The translations under genes and the position numbers were made by a program. The notes beneath the pieces are model-generated. The model was not told the DNA's origin. It ran no database searches and saw only the letters and a program-made list of their open reading frames with translations. DNA of 64,000 bases from assembly GCF_052103615.1 (NCBI RefSeq), contig NZ_JBQEKA010000002.1, positions 1 to 64,000 of the forward strand, in the 5' to 3' direction. Of the stretch, positions 15,216 to 24,981 are shown in pieces (position 1 is the first letter of the stretch; each line of letters starts with the position of its first letter). The DNA comes from Kerstersia sp052103615 (GTDB taxonomy: Bacteria; Pseudomonadota; Gammaproteobacteria; Burkholderiales; Burkholderiaceae_B).

Positions 15216-15800
15216 ATGAATCATGTTCAGGGCGGTGTGCCGGGCGCGACTGGGGGCGAGCCGTCTTTGCGTACGCAGCGCTTGTTGTTGCGCCCATGGC
15301 GGGATAGTGATCTTGAGCCTTTCGCGGCCTTGAATGCCGACCCGCAGGTCATGCGGTTTTTTCCGTCGGTGCTGGCGCGCAAAGAGAGTGACGTGCTGGC
15401 TGGCCGTTTGCGTGCCGCGTTTCTGGATCAGGGTTATGGCATTTGGGCGGTCGAAGTGCCAGGCCAGGCGGCATTCATTGGTTTTGTCGGGCTGGCCATT
15501 CCGCAGTTCGATGCGCATTTCATGCCTTGCATGGAACTGGCCTGGCGTTTGTCCAGCCGGTGGTGGGGCCAGGGTATGGCGCCAGAGGCAGCGCGTGCCG
15601 TGCGGTCCTATGCTTTTGATAGGCTGGGCCAGAAGGCCTTGGTGGCCTATACGCTAGCGGAAAACCAGCCGTCTCGAAGAGTGATGGAAAAGCTGGGCAT
15701 GACGCATGATCCGGCGGAGGATTTCGATCATCCTTTGCTGCCGGCCGGGCATCCGATGGCGCGGCATGTGTTGTATCGCCAGACGGCGCCAGGAGGATGA
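15216..15800 (+). CDS. GNAT N-acetyltransferase, RimJ/RimL-type
   Basis: A 194-residue protein; ATG 15216 is chosen because AGGAGGG lies 6 bases upstream, whereas the earlier in-frame start (15198) overlaps that SD. Features are those of the Acetyltransf_3 group: 'LRTQRLLLRPWRDSDLEPFAAL', 'VMRFFPSVLARKES', the acetyl-CoA region 'WWGQGMAPEAARAVRSYAF' and 'NQPSRRVMEKLGM'. Such enzymes acetylate protein N-termini or small amines; the target is unknown. It is divergent from the PACE gene and converges on the decarboxylase. Confidence 0.85.
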   Translation: MNHVQGGVPGATGGEPSLRTQRLLLRPWRDSDLEPFAALNADPQVMRFFPSVLARKESDVLAGRLRAAFLDQGYGIWAVEVPGQAAFIGFVGLAIPQFDAHFMPCMELAWRLSSRWWGQGMAPEAARAVRSYAFDRLGQKALVAYTLAENQPSRRVMEKLGMTHDPAEDFDHPLLPAGHPMARHVLYRQTAPGG

Positions 15801-15850
15801 GGGTTCGCCCCGCAAGGCTTGTTGCGGCAGTCCGGCCGGGCGGCAAGCAG

Positions 15851-15882
15851 AAAAAACCGCGCCACGGCTGAGCGTGGCGCGG
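15851..15882 (-). terminator. Rho-independent terminator of the decarboxylase gene
   Basis: On the minus strand a 10-bp stem (CCGCGCCACG / CGTGGCGCGG) is followed by six T. It lies 44 bases beyond the decarboxylase stop codon. Confidence 0.85.
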
Positions 15883-15925
15883 CGTGTGCCATTGGATCAG
15901 GGCGGCATGCTTCCTGAACCGCAGG

Positions 15926-18634
15926 CTAGTGTTGTTGGCGCTGGATGACTTTTAGGCCTAGCGCGGCGTCATAGCCATGGATTTCCTTGACGTCGAGTTT
16001 GCGCATGAATTCGATGACATCCGTGCTGATCAGCTGGCCGGGCACCAGAATCGGGAAGCCCGGCGGGTAGGGGATCACGAAGTTGGCCGAGACTACGTTG
16101 GCGTCTGAAGCCAGGAGCTGGTCTATTTCCTGGCCATTGAGCGCCAGGTAGCTGCATTGTTCATCATCATAGGCATCGAAGAAGGCGGTGCGTATGTCGC
16201 CATGGATGGTGGCGTCATCCGGGTGGTCGCGGTAGCGCGGGTCGAAAGCGCTGAAGTTCGGCAGGTGCGGGACATCCTGTATCAGGGCTTGCACACGCTG
16301 GCCGAATTGCGCCTGTTCCGCCGGATCGGCCAATTGTTTTTCCAGATCCATCGAAATTTCTATCAATACGCGCAGCAGCATGGCGATGTCGCTGCGCGTA
16401 TTGTTGATGTTCGATTGCAGCAGGATGCTGTTGCGCGATGTCTTGTTGACTTGAATGCTGTATTTATCGGCCAGCAGTTTCTTGAACGAGGTGCCATCGA
16501 ACCCTGCGGTGCCGCACAGCAAGGTCAGCCGTGTGGGGTCGAGCAGGAATTCATCCTGGCGTATGGCTTGCGCGGCGTCGGCCCAGGAAAGATCGTGGGC
16601 GGTGTACTCGTTGATGCCGGAATCACGGTATGCCGCCGGTACCAGGTTCTCATTGGTCAGGATGCGGAAGTACTTGGAGATCAGCGGGTGGTGGTTGACT
16701 GCCCGGCGAATGGAGAGGGCGATCTGGATGGCATTGGTGACCAGGCCATACCCTTCCAGTTCCATCTGGCGCCGGGCCAGGTCCAGTGTGGCGATGATTT
16801 GTTGGTTGGGGCTGGTGGTCGAGTGCGTGAAAATGGCTTCGCGGAAGCGTCCCTTGACCTTCTCATGCCGTTCGTCATGCGCCAGGACGATAGAGCCCTG
16901 GCGTAGCGCCGACATGGATTTGTGAACCGAGTTGGTTTGATAGACGCGCAGGACGACTTTGTCCGGGTCGGGTACCAGGCGGGTTGCCAGCAGCAGCTCG
17001 TCGTCCGGGGCGTCGCCTAGCGTTTGGCACTGCTTGGCATAGGCGTCACGCGCGGCGTCACTGCGTAGATGCTCGGTCAGCGCCGCCGCCGCGCCCATGG
17101 CGGTGCGTTGACGCAGCAGCGGCGACCAGTGCGCGAAACCGAACCAGGCTTCATCCCACAGGAAAATGAGATCGGGCTTGATGGCGAGGCATTCTTCCAT
17201 CACGCGCCTGACGTTGTAAACATGGCCGTCAAACGTGCAATTGGTCAGGTCCAGCATTTTCACTTTGTCGAGCTGGCCTGCGGCTTTCAAGGTCAGCAGG
17301 GCGCGCTTGATGGTCGATAGCGGCACTGCGCCATACATGGAGTATTCAGTCAGCGGATAGGCTTCGACGTAGTAGGGCTGCGCCCCGCTCAGGACGCAGC
17401 CGTAATGGTGCGATTTATGGCAATTGCGGTCGATGATAACGATGTCGCCAGGGGCGAGCAGCGCCTGCAGCACGATTTTGTTGCTGGTGGAAGTGCCGTT
17501 GGTGACGAAGTAGGCTTCCTGGGCGCCAAAAGCGCGGGCGGCTTTTTCCTGGGCGACTTTGATGTTGCCCGTGGGTTCCAGCAGGCTGTCCAGGCCGCCG
17601 GTGGTGGCTGAGCTTTCCGCCAGAAAGAGATTGGTGCCGTAGAACTCCGCCATATCGCGAATCCAGTTCGATTTGAAGATGGATTTGCCGCGCGCAATGG
17701 GCAGGGCGTGAAAGGTGGCAATCGGGCGCCGGGCATAGCGCTTCAGGTTATCGAAGAAGGGCGTGCTGTAACGGTCGCGTATGCCTTCCAGAATGGAAAG
17801 ATGAAGCTCCAGCGCTTCTTCCACTTGATAGAAAATCCGGCGGAAGGTCAGGTTGCTGGCATCGGCGGCCAGTTTTTCCACCGATCGGTCGCTCAGCAGG
17901 TAGATGTCCAGTTCCGGGCGAATGCGATGAATCAGGGCTGCCAGCCGCTGAGCGTATTCTTCTTCGTCGTTGCCCAGATCCATGGAAACGGAGGCCTGGA
18001 TGGCATCGACAATGGGATTTTCCGTCGCGCCTTTGGCGCTGAAACCTTCGTACAGCACCACGGCATTGATGTGGTGGTTGAGCACAACGGCCGTCAGGGC
18101 ATCTTCGGCATTGCCGGTGACCACAACGTCATAGATGAATTCATCTTCGGGACGGCGGACGGAACGTGATTCCTGCACGATATGCGACCAGCGCGAAGGG
18201 GCGTGCGGCACCACGCTGAGTACTTCGAAATAGGGGCGGTGCGTGCTGCCGCTCAGGGAGGGCGGCAGGCGGTCTGCTGGCGTGGCGTTGTCGCTGTCCG
18301 CATGTTCTGCCAGGTCGGGATCCTGCGCATATTTTTGCGCGATGATGGCTGTGGCCGTGCTTTGCGTCAGGCGCAGCAGGCCTTTGATGTCCTGCTCGCC
18401 CAGCAGATGCGGGAGCGCGTCGAGCACGCCCGTGCCGGGGTACGCGAAATACTTTTCCGCCTGCATGATTTTGTCCAGCAGTTCGGAGAATTTGCGGGTG
18501 TCCAGCGTTTGGCCGGGTTCATGGTTGGCCAGGCTGCGTGCCTGGGCCAGCAGCTCCAGCCAGAGATCGGCTCGCAAGGACGGGGCGGCCATCAGGCTGC
18601 CCAGAGAGTAGGCCTTTTGCTCGGATACTGTCAT
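15926..18634 (-). CDS. Orn/Lys/Arg decarboxylase, PLP-dependent
   Basis: The 902-residue protein is a large fold-type-I amino-acid decarboxylase. An N-terminal response-regulator-like wing region (about 130-280) precedes the PLP domain, with 'FFDNLKRYARRPIATFHALP' at the junction. PLP-site features are 'VTNGTSTSNKIVLQALLAPGD', 'DRNCHKSHHYG', DEAW (Asp494, pairing with the pyridine N) and TNSVHKS, with Lys572 as the Schiff-base lysine. It is longer than the E. coli inducible enzymes (about 710-755 residues) because of extra N-terminal sequence. The amino acid decarboxylated (Lys, Arg or Orn) cannot be told from sequence. It is divergent from an ABC importer operon across 286 bases (18635-18920), which must hold both promoters. 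Confidence 0.9.
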   Translation of the reverse strand: MTVSEQKAYSLGSLMAAPSLRADLWLELLAQARSLANHEPGQTLDTRKFSELLDKIMQAEKYFAYPGTGVLDALPHLLGEQDIKGLLRLTQSTATAIIAQKYAQDPDLAEHADSDNATPADRLPPSLSGSTHRPYFEVLSVVPHAPSRWSHIVQESRSVRRPEDEFIYDVVVTGNAEDALTAVVLNHHINAVVLYEGFSAKGATENPIVDAIQASVSMDLGNDEEEYAQRLAALIHRIRPELDIYLLSDRSVEKLAADASNLTFRRIFYQVEEALELHLSILEGIRDRYSTPFFDNLKRYARRPIATFHALPIARGKSIFKSNWIRDMAEFYGTNLFLAESSATTGGLDSLLEPTGNIKVAQEKAARAFGAQEAYFVTNGTSTSNKIVLQALLAPGDIVIIDRNCHKSHHYGCVLSGAQPYYVEAYPLTEYSMYGAVPLSTIKRALLTLKAAGQLDKVKMLDLTNCTFDGHVYNVRRVMEECLAIKPDLIFLWDEAWFGFAHWSPLLRQRTAMGAAAALTEHLRSDAARDAYAKQCQTLGDAPDDELLLATRLVPDPDKVVLRVYQTNSVHKSMSALRQGSIVLAHDERHEKVKGRFREAIFTHSTTSPNQQIIATLDLARRQMELEGYGLVTNAIQIALSIRRAVNHHPLISKYFRILTNENLVPAAYRDSGINEYTAHDLSWADAAQAIRQDEFLLDPTRLTLLCGTAGFDGTSFKKLLADKYSIQVNKTSRNSILLQSNINNTRSDIAMLLRVLIEISMDLEKQLADPAEQAQFGQRVQALIQDVPHLPNFSAFDPRYRDHPDDATIHGDIRTAFFDAYDDEQCSYLALNGQEIDQLLASDANVVSANFVIPYPPGFPILVPGQLISTDVIEFMRKLDVKEIHGYDAALGLKVIQRQQH

Positions 18635-18920
18635 CGCTACTTCCTTTTCTCAAAGGTGGTGCATTGCAGGGGAGTAAAACCATGTGCCGGCAGGCGGCAA
18701 TCGACATTGTCCAGATGCGCCTGTTCTAGTTCATTTCGTCCTGATGTTTCAGGGGATTGTGTTTCCGGGTGTTGCTGCCTTGGCGGTAAGCAAGGCAGAC
18801 CGCCAGGCGCTGCGCGGCGGCGGACAGAGGTCATATCGCTGTCATCGGCCCTGGCTAAGCTGGCGGTCTTGCCTGTTTTTCCCGTCCTTGTTTTTCCCGT
18901 CGTTAGATCCCGGAGTCATC

Positions 18921-19901
18921 ATGATTATCAAACAAGTTTCTTATGTGGCCGCGGCGCTGGTCTCGGCTGTTGCATTCGGCGCGCAGGCGGAAACCCTGGT
19001 GCTTTACACCAGCCAGCCCAATGCCGATGCGCAGGCAACGGTGGATGTATTCAGCAAGGCCAACCCCGATATCAAGGTGGAGTGGGTGCGTGACGGGACG
19101 ACGCAACTGATGGCGCGCCTGGAAGCGGAAATCAGCGCTGGCGCCGTCAAACCCGATGTGCTGCTGATCGCCGATAGTGTCACTATGGAATCCCTGAAGC
19201 AGCGGGATCTGCTGCAGCCTTACCTGAGCCCGGAACGCAAGGCGTATGACGGCGCGCTGTATGACGCGGATGGCCATTACTACGGCACCAAGCTGATTAC
19301 GACCGGTATTGCGCATCACAGCCAGGCCGGTGTCAAACCGGCGAGCTGGCAGGATCTGCTGGATCCCAAGCTTAAGGGCCAGGTTTCCATGCCTAGCCCG
19401 CTGTATTCCGGCGCGGCGCTGATTCACCTGGCCAGCCTGACCAGTACCCCTGGGCTGGGCTGGGAGTACTACGACAAGCTCAAGGCCAATGATGTCAGCG
19501 CGCAGGGCGGCAATGGCGCGGTGCTGAAGGCGATTGCCAGCGGCACCAAACCTTATGGCATGTTGGTGGATTACATGGCGATCCGTGAAAAAGCCAAGGG
19601 CGCGCCCATCGAATTCGTGTTTCCCGAGGAAGGGGTCAGTATCGTGACCGAGCCGGTGGCGATTCTGAAGTCGGCCGCGCATACCGAAGCGGCCCGCCGT
19701 TTTGTGGATTTCGTGCTGTCCCAGCCGGGCCAGGAACTGGTGCGTGAGCAGGGGTATGTGCCGGCGCTGGCTTCGGTGCCGGTGCCTGAGGGTTTCCCGG
19801 CGCGCAGCGAAATCAAATTGCTGCCTTTTGATGCGGCGCAAGCGCTGCGTGATGCGGACAGCAACAAGCAGCGCTTTGGCGAGCTGTTCGGCACGAAATA
19901 A
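18921..19901 (+). CDS. ABC transporter periplasmic binding protein (Fe3+/phosphonate/thiamine cluster)
   Basis: A 326-residue precursor with a Sec signal (MIIKQVSYVAAALVSAVAFG, cleavage after AQA) followed by 'ETLVLYTSQPNADAQATVDV'. ATG 18921 has GGAG at good spacing. The fold is a type II extracellular solute-binding protein of the FbpA / 2-aminoethylphosphonate / thiamine group: 'RLEAEISAGAVKPDVLLIAD', 'SMPSPLYSGAALIHLA' and 'FVDFVLSQPGQELVREQGYVPA'. I do not see the tyrosine arrangement of classical FbpA iron ligands, so an organic or phosphonate ligand is at least as likely as iron. It opens a four-gene unit: binding protein, fused permease, ATPase, histidine phosphatase. Confidence 0.85.
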   Translation: MIIKQVSYVAAALVSAVAFGAQAETLVLYTSQPNADAQATVDVFSKANPDIKVEWVRDGTTQLMARLEAEISAGAVKPDVLLIADSVTMESLKQRDLLQPYLSPERKAYDGALYDADGHYYGTKLITTGIAHHSQAGVKPASWQDLLDPKLKGQVSMPSPLYSGAALIHLASLTSTPGLGWEYYDKLKANDVSAQGGNGAVLKAIASGTKPYGMLVDYMAIREKAKGAPIEFVFPEEGVSIVTEPVAILKSAAHTEAARRFVDFVLSQPGQELVREQGYVPALASVPVPEGFPARSEIKLLPFDAAQALRDADSNKQRFGELFGTK

Positions 19902-19986
19902 AACGCGGGTATCTGGCGCGTGGGGATAGGCATGGCCGGCGGCGGGGCAAGGTTGCCGGCCATTGCCGTGACAAGGGATAGAGACC

Positions 19987-21867
19987 GTGTCCGAAATATC
20001 AAGAAAGATAGGCGCCATGCCGGTTCCGCCCAGCCTGGCGGCAAGACTGCCATCGCAGGCCGCGCCTCCTGCGCAGCGCATGGGGGCGGCGGCTGGCGGT
20101 GACGCCGGGATGCGCCGGTTTTCTTTCCGCCGCCAGGCCAGCACTGCTTGGTGCTATGCCGGCATGATGCCAATGCCGGTGTGGGCGGGGCGTGCTTCCG
20201 TCTGGGGGGCATATGTGCTCATTGGCCTGGTCGCCTTGCTGGGGTTGCTGCCCAGCGCACGCCTGATCTGGGAAGCGTGGGCAGGCCTGACGGCTGGCGG
20301 TCATTCTGTGCTGGTGCGTGTGCTGGCGGAAGCCGGCACCTGGAAAGCCTTGTGGCACAGTTTTTATACCGGCATGCTGGGCACGGCGATCGCGCTGGTG
20401 CTGGGGGCCGGGTTTGCCTGGGCGGTGGTGCTGACGGATATCAAGCGCAAATCGTGCTGGGTGTTTCTGTTCATGTTGCCCATGATGATTCCGCCGCAGG
20501 TGACAGCGCTGGCCTGGCTGCAACTGTTTGGTCCATCCAGCGCGCTGTTGCAAACCTTGGGGATTGCGCCCGCCATGGGCAGCCCTCAGCCGCTGTATTC
20601 GGCTGAAGGCATCGCGCTATTGCTAGGCGTGCAGCATGCGCCGCTGGTGTTTCTGGCGCTGCGCGCCAGTCTGCTGACCTTGCCTGGGGATTTGTGCGAA
20701 GCGGCGCGGCTGGCCGGGGCGACGCAGGCGCAGATGCTGCGCAGCATTATTTTTCCCTTGGCGCGTCCGGGGCTGGTGGCGGGCGCCGCCATGGCGTTCG
20801 TTTCTTCGCTGGGGAATTTCGGTATCCCAGCCATGCTGGGCATTCCGGCTGGCTATTATGTATTACCCACTTTGATCTATCAGAAGATGGCGAGTTTCGG
20901 CCCGGCCATGTTGCAGCAGGTCGCGGCATTGTCCATGCTGGTCGGTGTGCTGGCGGTTGCCGGGGTCTGGCTGCAAGGCCGTTTGCAGGCCCGGGCTTCC
21001 TATCGGCTGATCGGAGCCGGGCGGCGCATGGCGGCGTTGCCGCTGGGGCGCAGCCGCCGCTGGGTAGAGACCGGTATGGCAGCGATCATGCTGCTGATTC
21101 TGCTGGCGCCGCTGGGGGCCTTGCTGGCCGCATCGCTGGTGCCTGCAATGGGAGTGCCGCTGGCGCAGGAGACGGTGACGGTATCGGCCTATGTCGAAAT
21201 GCTGACGCGGCAGGGCGCAACCTGGCGCGCGGCCTGGAATAGCAGCTTGCTGGCCGGCGGCGCTGCCTTGGCCTTGATGCTGTTGAGTTTGCCGCTGGCC
21301 TGGCTGATGGCGCGCCAGCCGGGGCGGTGGTCGCGCTGGCTGGAGGCGGTGATCGAAATTCCCTATGCCTTGCCGGGAACGGTGCTGGCCGTGTCGTGCA
21401 TCCTCTTGTTTGCCAAGCCGCTGCCATGGCTGGAGATCAGTCTCTATGGCACGTTGGGAATTATTTTCTTTGCCTATATGGCGCGTTTCTTTACCGTGGC
21501 GCTCAAACCGGTGCAGGCGGGCATGCGGCAACTGGATCCAGCATTGGAGGAAGCGGCCCGGCTGGCGGGGGCGGGGCCGCTGCGCCGGTTGCGGGATATG
21601 GTGCTGCCCATGCTGGCGCCTGCCGCGTTTGCCGGGGCCTTGCTGGTGTTTCTGACAGCCGTCAATGAGCTGACCGTTTCCGCCCTGTTGTGGAGCGCGG
21701 GGACGGAAACCCTGGGCGTCCTGATTTTCAATTTCAGCGAAAGCGGCGACAACGTGCTGGCCTCCGCTGTATCCGTTGCCATTGTGGCGGGTGTGGCGCT
21801 GCTGATGGCGTTGCTGTCCCTGTTTGGCGGGCGCTTGCCCCCAGGAGTCATTCCATGGCGGAATTGA
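19987..21867 (+). CDS. ABC transporter permease, two permease domains fused
   Basis: A 626-residue inner-membrane protein from GTG 19987, with a non-membrane N-terminal region of about 70 residues before the first helix; a later start is possible. About twelve membrane helices fall in two halves, each carrying the EAA loop that contacts the ATPase: 'EAARLAGATQAQMLRSIIFP' and 'EEAARLAGAGPLRRLRDMV'. This single-chain double permease is the normal layout for FbpB/ThiP/PhnV-like importers. It overlaps the ATPase gene by 13 bases. It forms the channel for the ligand delivered by the preceding binding protein. Confidence 0.88.
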   Translation: MSEISRKIGAMPVPPSLAARLPSQAAPPAQRMGAAAGGDAGMRRFSFRRQASTAWCYAGMMPMPVWAGRASVWGAYVLIGLVALLGLLPSARLIWEAWAGLTAGGHSVLVRVLAEAGTWKALWHSFYTGMLGTAIALVLGAGFAWAVVLTDIKRKSCWVFLFMLPMMIPPQVTALAWLQLFGPSSALLQTLGIAPAMGSPQPLYSAEGIALLLGVQHAPLVFLALRASLLTLPGDLCEAARLAGATQAQMLRSIIFPLARPGLVAGAAMAFVSSLGNFGIPAMLGIPAGYYVLPTLIYQKMASFGPAMLQQVAALSMLVGVLAVAGVWLQGRLQARASYRLIGAGRRMAALPLGRSRRWVETGMAAIMLLILLAPLGALLAASLVPAMGVPLAQETVTVSAYVEMLTRQGATWRAAWNSSLLAGGAALALMLLSLPLAWLMARQPGRWSRWLEAVIEIPYALPGTVLAVSCILLFAKPLPWLEISLYGTLGIIFFAYMARFFTVALKPVQAGMRQLDPALEEAARLAGAGPLRRLRDMVLPMLAPAAFAGALLVFLTAVNELTVSALLWSAGTETLGVLIFNFSESGDNVLASAVSVAIVAGVALLMALLSLFGGRLPPGVIPWRN

Positions 21868-22889
21868 TGTTGTCCGTGGTGTCGCGCAGCTACGGCAGCG
21901 CGACGGTGGTCGATGGATTGAGCCTGTGCATTCCTCAAGGGGCTTTCGTGGCTTTGCTGGGCCCCAGCGGCTGCGGCAAGACAACCACGTTGCGCATGAT
22001 GGCCGGCTTTGAAAATCCGGATGCGGGTGAAATCCGCCTGGGCAACCGTATCCTGGCCAGCCCGCGGGGCAGTGTGCCGCCAGAGCAGCGCGGCATGGGC
22101 ATGGTCTTTCAGTCCTACGCTTTGTGGCCGCACCTGAGTGTGGCAGAGAATGTTGGCTATCCCTTGAAACTGCGCGGAGTGCGGGGCGATGCCTATCAGG
22201 CCAGAGTGCGTGAAGCCCTGGCGCTGGTGCAACTGGAGGGGCGGGCTCAGGCGTCGCCGCAGGATTTGAGCGGCGGCCAGCGGCAGCGGGTGGCTTTGGC
22301 GCGCTGCCTGGTGGCGGAGCCGGAGGTCATTCTGCTGGATGAGCCGCTGGCCAACCTGGACCGGCATTTGCGTGCCTCCATGGAAGATACCTTTCGAGAG
22401 TTTCACCGCCGTACCGGCAGCACTTTTGTGTATGTGACCCACGATCAGGCGGAAGCGATGTCGCTGGCAGATTATGTGGCGGTCATGAATCGCGGCCGTC
22501 TCGTGCAGTGGGCCAGCCCTCAGGAACTCTATGCCAGTCCGCGCAGTGAGTGGCTGGCAGGTTTTGTCGGCCAAGGCAGCGTGTTGCGTGTCGGCGGCGC
22601 GGAGGCGGGGCGGGTTCTGGCGGGTATCGACTTGGCCCAGGCGGTCAGCATGGGCGGCAATTGCCCGGTGCTGGTGCGTCCGCAGCATGTGCGCTTGCAC
22701 CAGCGGCCGGCGGAATGGGGAGAGCTGGCCGCGCGGGTTGAGGATTGCGTATTCCGTGGCGAGCGCTATGAGGTTCAGCTGACGCTGGCCGGCGGCCAGC
22801 GCCTGCTGGCCTACCATGAGGCAGGCCTGGCGCCAGGCGCGGCAGTGGCGGTTGAGTTGATGCAGGCCTGGGGGCTGGAGCAGGGGTGA
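21855..22889 (+). CDS. ABC transporter ATP-binding protein
   Basis: The 344-residue ATPase has Walker A GPSGCGKTT (about 36-44), the Q-loop 'GMVFQSYALWPHLSV', signature LSGGQRQRVALAR, Walker B 'VILLDEPLANLD', and the switch His in 'FVYVTHDQAEAMSLAD'. The C-terminal 90 residues form a TOBE-type regulatory domain ('LVRPQHVRLHQRPAEWGELA'). This is the PotA/FbpC/PhnT-like subgroup of importers. ATG 21855 has an AGGAG SD and overlaps the permease end. Genetic neighbours fix its partners; the transported ligand remains unknown. Confidence 0.9.
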   Translation: MAELMLSVVSRSYGSATVVDGLSLCIPQGAFVALLGPSGCGKTTTLRMMAGFENPDAGEIRLGNRILASPRGSVPPEQRGMGMVFQSYALWPHLSVAENVGYPLKLRGVRGDAYQARVREALALVQLEGRAQASPQDLSGGQRQRVALARCLVAEPEVILLDEPLANLDRHLRASMEDTFREFHRRTGSTFVYVTHDQAEAMSLADYVAVMNRGRLVQWASPQELYASPRSEWLAGFVGQGSVLRVGGAEAGRVLAGIDLAQAVSMGGNCPVLVRPQHVRLHQRPAEWGELAARVEDCVFRGERYEVQLTLAGGQRLLAYHEAGLAPGAAVAVELMQAWGLEQG

Positions 22890-22906
22890 GGGAGAGGTAG
22901 CGGGTA

Positions 22907-23566
22907 ATGACGGTAATACAGGCGGCAGCCACACAGGCGGCGGAGCGGCGTTTCTATTTTATGCGGCATGGGCAGACGGCCTGGAATGCCGCTGGTCTTA
23001 TATGCGGCCGCCTGGATCCGCCGCTGGATGACACCGGCAGGCGGCAAGCTGAGGCTGCTGCGCCAGTCTTGGCTGGTCTGCCGTTTGATGGACTGGTGGT
23101 CAGCCCGCAGCTGCGGGCCAGGCAGACGGCCATGCTGGCCGTGCCGGATAGGTGCTGGCGCACCGATGAGGGCTTGCGTGAAAGGGATTGGGGCGTGCTG
23201 GAGGGCAAGCCGCTGGCGCAGCAATGCGGCTATCGCGACACGCCTGGCGGCGGCGAGCCCTGGGCGGATTTCCTCGCGCGGGTGAGGCAGGCCTTGCAGC
23301 AAGCGCTGGCCGGGTATGATAGGCCGCTGATCATCGCGCATTCTGGTGTGTGGCGCGCCTTGCGTGCGCTTGCAACCGGGGCGCCGGAAGGCCCGCGTAT
23401 GGCCAATGCCATGCCAGTCGAGGTGGTGCTTTCCGTGGCGGTGCAGGGAGCCTTGGAGGGCGGGGCGCGCTTGGGTCGGAACGGAGCGGCGGCGCCGGGG
23501 GGAACCCGGGAGCTGGCGCCTGCTCAGCTTGGTGTTTGCCCAGTTTTTTTATCTTTAATTGATTGA
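22907..23566 (+). CDS. Histidine phosphatase family protein
   Basis: The 219-residue protein starts with the phosphoglycerate-mutase-like RHG motif ('FYFMRHGQTAWN', catalytic His21), followed by 'PPLDDTGRRQAEAA', 'LVVSPQLRARQTAML', 'ERDWGVLEGK' and the second His in 'PLIIAHSGVWRALRAL'. Such small branch-2 enzymes are phosphatases (for example CobC or broad-specificity types) rather than mutases. It follows the ABC ATPase by 17 bases on the same strand and is probably in its operon; if the importer carries a phosphorylated or phosphonate compound, a phosphatase partner would make sense, but that is inference. The C-terminal 30 residues are low-complexity. Confidence 0.8.
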   Translation: MTVIQAAATQAAERRFYFMRHGQTAWNAAGLICGRLDPPLDDTGRRQAEAAAPVLAGLPFDGLVVSPQLRARQTAMLAVPDRCWRTDEGLRERDWGVLEGKPLAQQCGYRDTPGGGEPWADFLARVRQALQQALAGYDRPLIIAHSGVWRALRALATGAPEGPRMANAMPVEVVLSVAVQGALEGGARLGRNGAAAPGGTRELAPAQLGVCPVFLSLID

Positions 23567-23812
23567 ATTTATTGGTTTTTTGTAATTTCATGCCTGGGCG
23601 GGTTATGGTGCTTGCCGAGGCTGGATTTGGGGGCGGATGTTGTCTTAAACCAACAATAATCCTGTTCCTGTGCTGTTTTCCGCGAGGGAACGTAGCCGAA
23701 TGCAGCGATTTTTGATGCAATAGCTACAACTTCCCTTAGCGGAGTTAGGGGAGCGGTAGGCCGACAAACGGATACGCTGCTCTTGTCACTCAAATATTCG
23801 GAGATTTCTTAA

Positions 23813-24904
23813 ATGAAAAAGACTCTGCTTGCCGCCGCTCTGCTTGCTGGCTTTGCTGGTTCCGCTCAAGCGGCGAACTCGGTCACCCTGTACGGTATCG
23901 TTGACACCGGCCTGTCCTACCAATACGCCAAGATGAAGGATGCTGCTGGTGAAACGCATTCGACCAACCAGTTTGGTCTGCGTGACGGCGTGCAAAGCGG
24001 CAACCGCTGGGGTCTGCGCGGCACGGAAGATCTGGGTGATGGCCTGCGCGCTGTCTTCACGCTGGAAAGCGGCTTCAGCATCAACAATGGTAAGCAAGGT
24101 CAAGGTGGCCGTCTGTTCGGTCGTCAAGCTACCATCGGTCTGGCTAGCGATGCTTGGGGTCAAGTTGACTTCGGTCGCCAAATCACCACCGTTAACAAGT
24201 ACGTTGGCGGCATCGTGAACTTCGGCAGCATCTACGCTCCGGTTAACGGCACCTTCTTCGCTTCGGGCGATACCACCCGCTACGACAACCAAATCCAATA
24301 CCGCAGCCCCAGCTTCGGCGGCGTTGAATTCGGTGTTGGTTACTCGTTCAACGGCGACGGCGTCAGCCCGGGCAACAGCTCCGTGACCGGTGCCAAGAAC
24401 TCCAACTTCGATCGCGAGCTGAACGCCGCCATCAAGTACGCCAACGGCCCCCTGGCTGTTGCCGTCGGTTACGACCAGATCTACCTGAAGAAAGATCAGG
24501 TCACTGGCGCCAAGGCTGGCAGCGATCCCAAGGCTTTGATCGTCGGCGCGTCGTATGACTTCGAAGTCGTTGCTCTGCAACTGGCTTACCAGCACGTCAA
24601 GCACGGTGCTCCGTTCGCAGACCTTAACAGCAGCAACCCCGGTCTGCTGGATGCTGAAAGCGTGAACTCCTACCTGGTCGGCGTCGGTGCTCCTCTGGGC
24701 GCCAACGGCAACATCTACGGCCAATGGAGCCTGTCGGATGCCAAGGACAAGGAAAAGAAATCCAACGCATTCACCGTTGGCTACACCTACGACCTGTCCA
24801 AGCGTACCAACCTGTACGTCTATGGCAACTACACGCAAGACTACCTGTACGTGAAGGACCAGAAGGCTGCTCAAGCCGGTATCGGTCTGCGTCACCGCTT
24901 CTAA
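23813..24904 (+). CDS. General outer-membrane porin (Gram-negative trimeric type)
   Basis: A 363-residue precursor with signal peptide MKKTLLAAALLAGFAGSAQA followed by the typical porin start 'ANSVTLYGIVDTGLSYQY'. It continues with 'NRWGLRGTEDLGDGLRAVFTLESGF' and 'GRQATIGLASDAWGQVDFGRQ', and ends in 'AGIGLRHRF', with the C-terminal Phe needed for outer-membrane assembly. This is the 16-stranded betaproteobacterial porin family (Bordetella porin / Omp32-like). Codon choice is more biased than in neighbours, as expected for an abundant protein. GGAGA precedes the ATG. The 246-base A/T-rich upstream region (23567-23812) should contain its promoter. A terminator follows. Confidence 0.95.
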   Translation: MKKTLLAAALLAGFAGSAQAANSVTLYGIVDTGLSYQYAKMKDAAGETHSTNQFGLRDGVQSGNRWGLRGTEDLGDGLRAVFTLESGFSINNGKQGQGGRLFGRQATIGLASDAWGQVDFGRQITTVNKYVGGIVNFGSIYAPVNGTFFASGDTTRYDNQIQYRSPSFGGVEFGVGYSFNGDGVSPGNSSVTGAKNSNFDRELNAAIKYANGPLAVAVGYDQIYLKKDQVTGAKAGSDPKALIVGASYDFEVVALQLAYQHVKHGAPFADLNSSNPGLLDAESVNSYLVGVGAPLGANGNIYGQWSLSDAKDKEKKSNAFTVGYTYDLSKRTNLYVYGNYTQDYLYVKDQKAAQAGIGLRHRF

Positions 24905-24981
24905 TCACGGCTTACGCCGCTGGTGGATCTCATGATCTGCTGGCGGGGTAGCAGCCGGCAGTTATGCCGGTGTGATACGCG

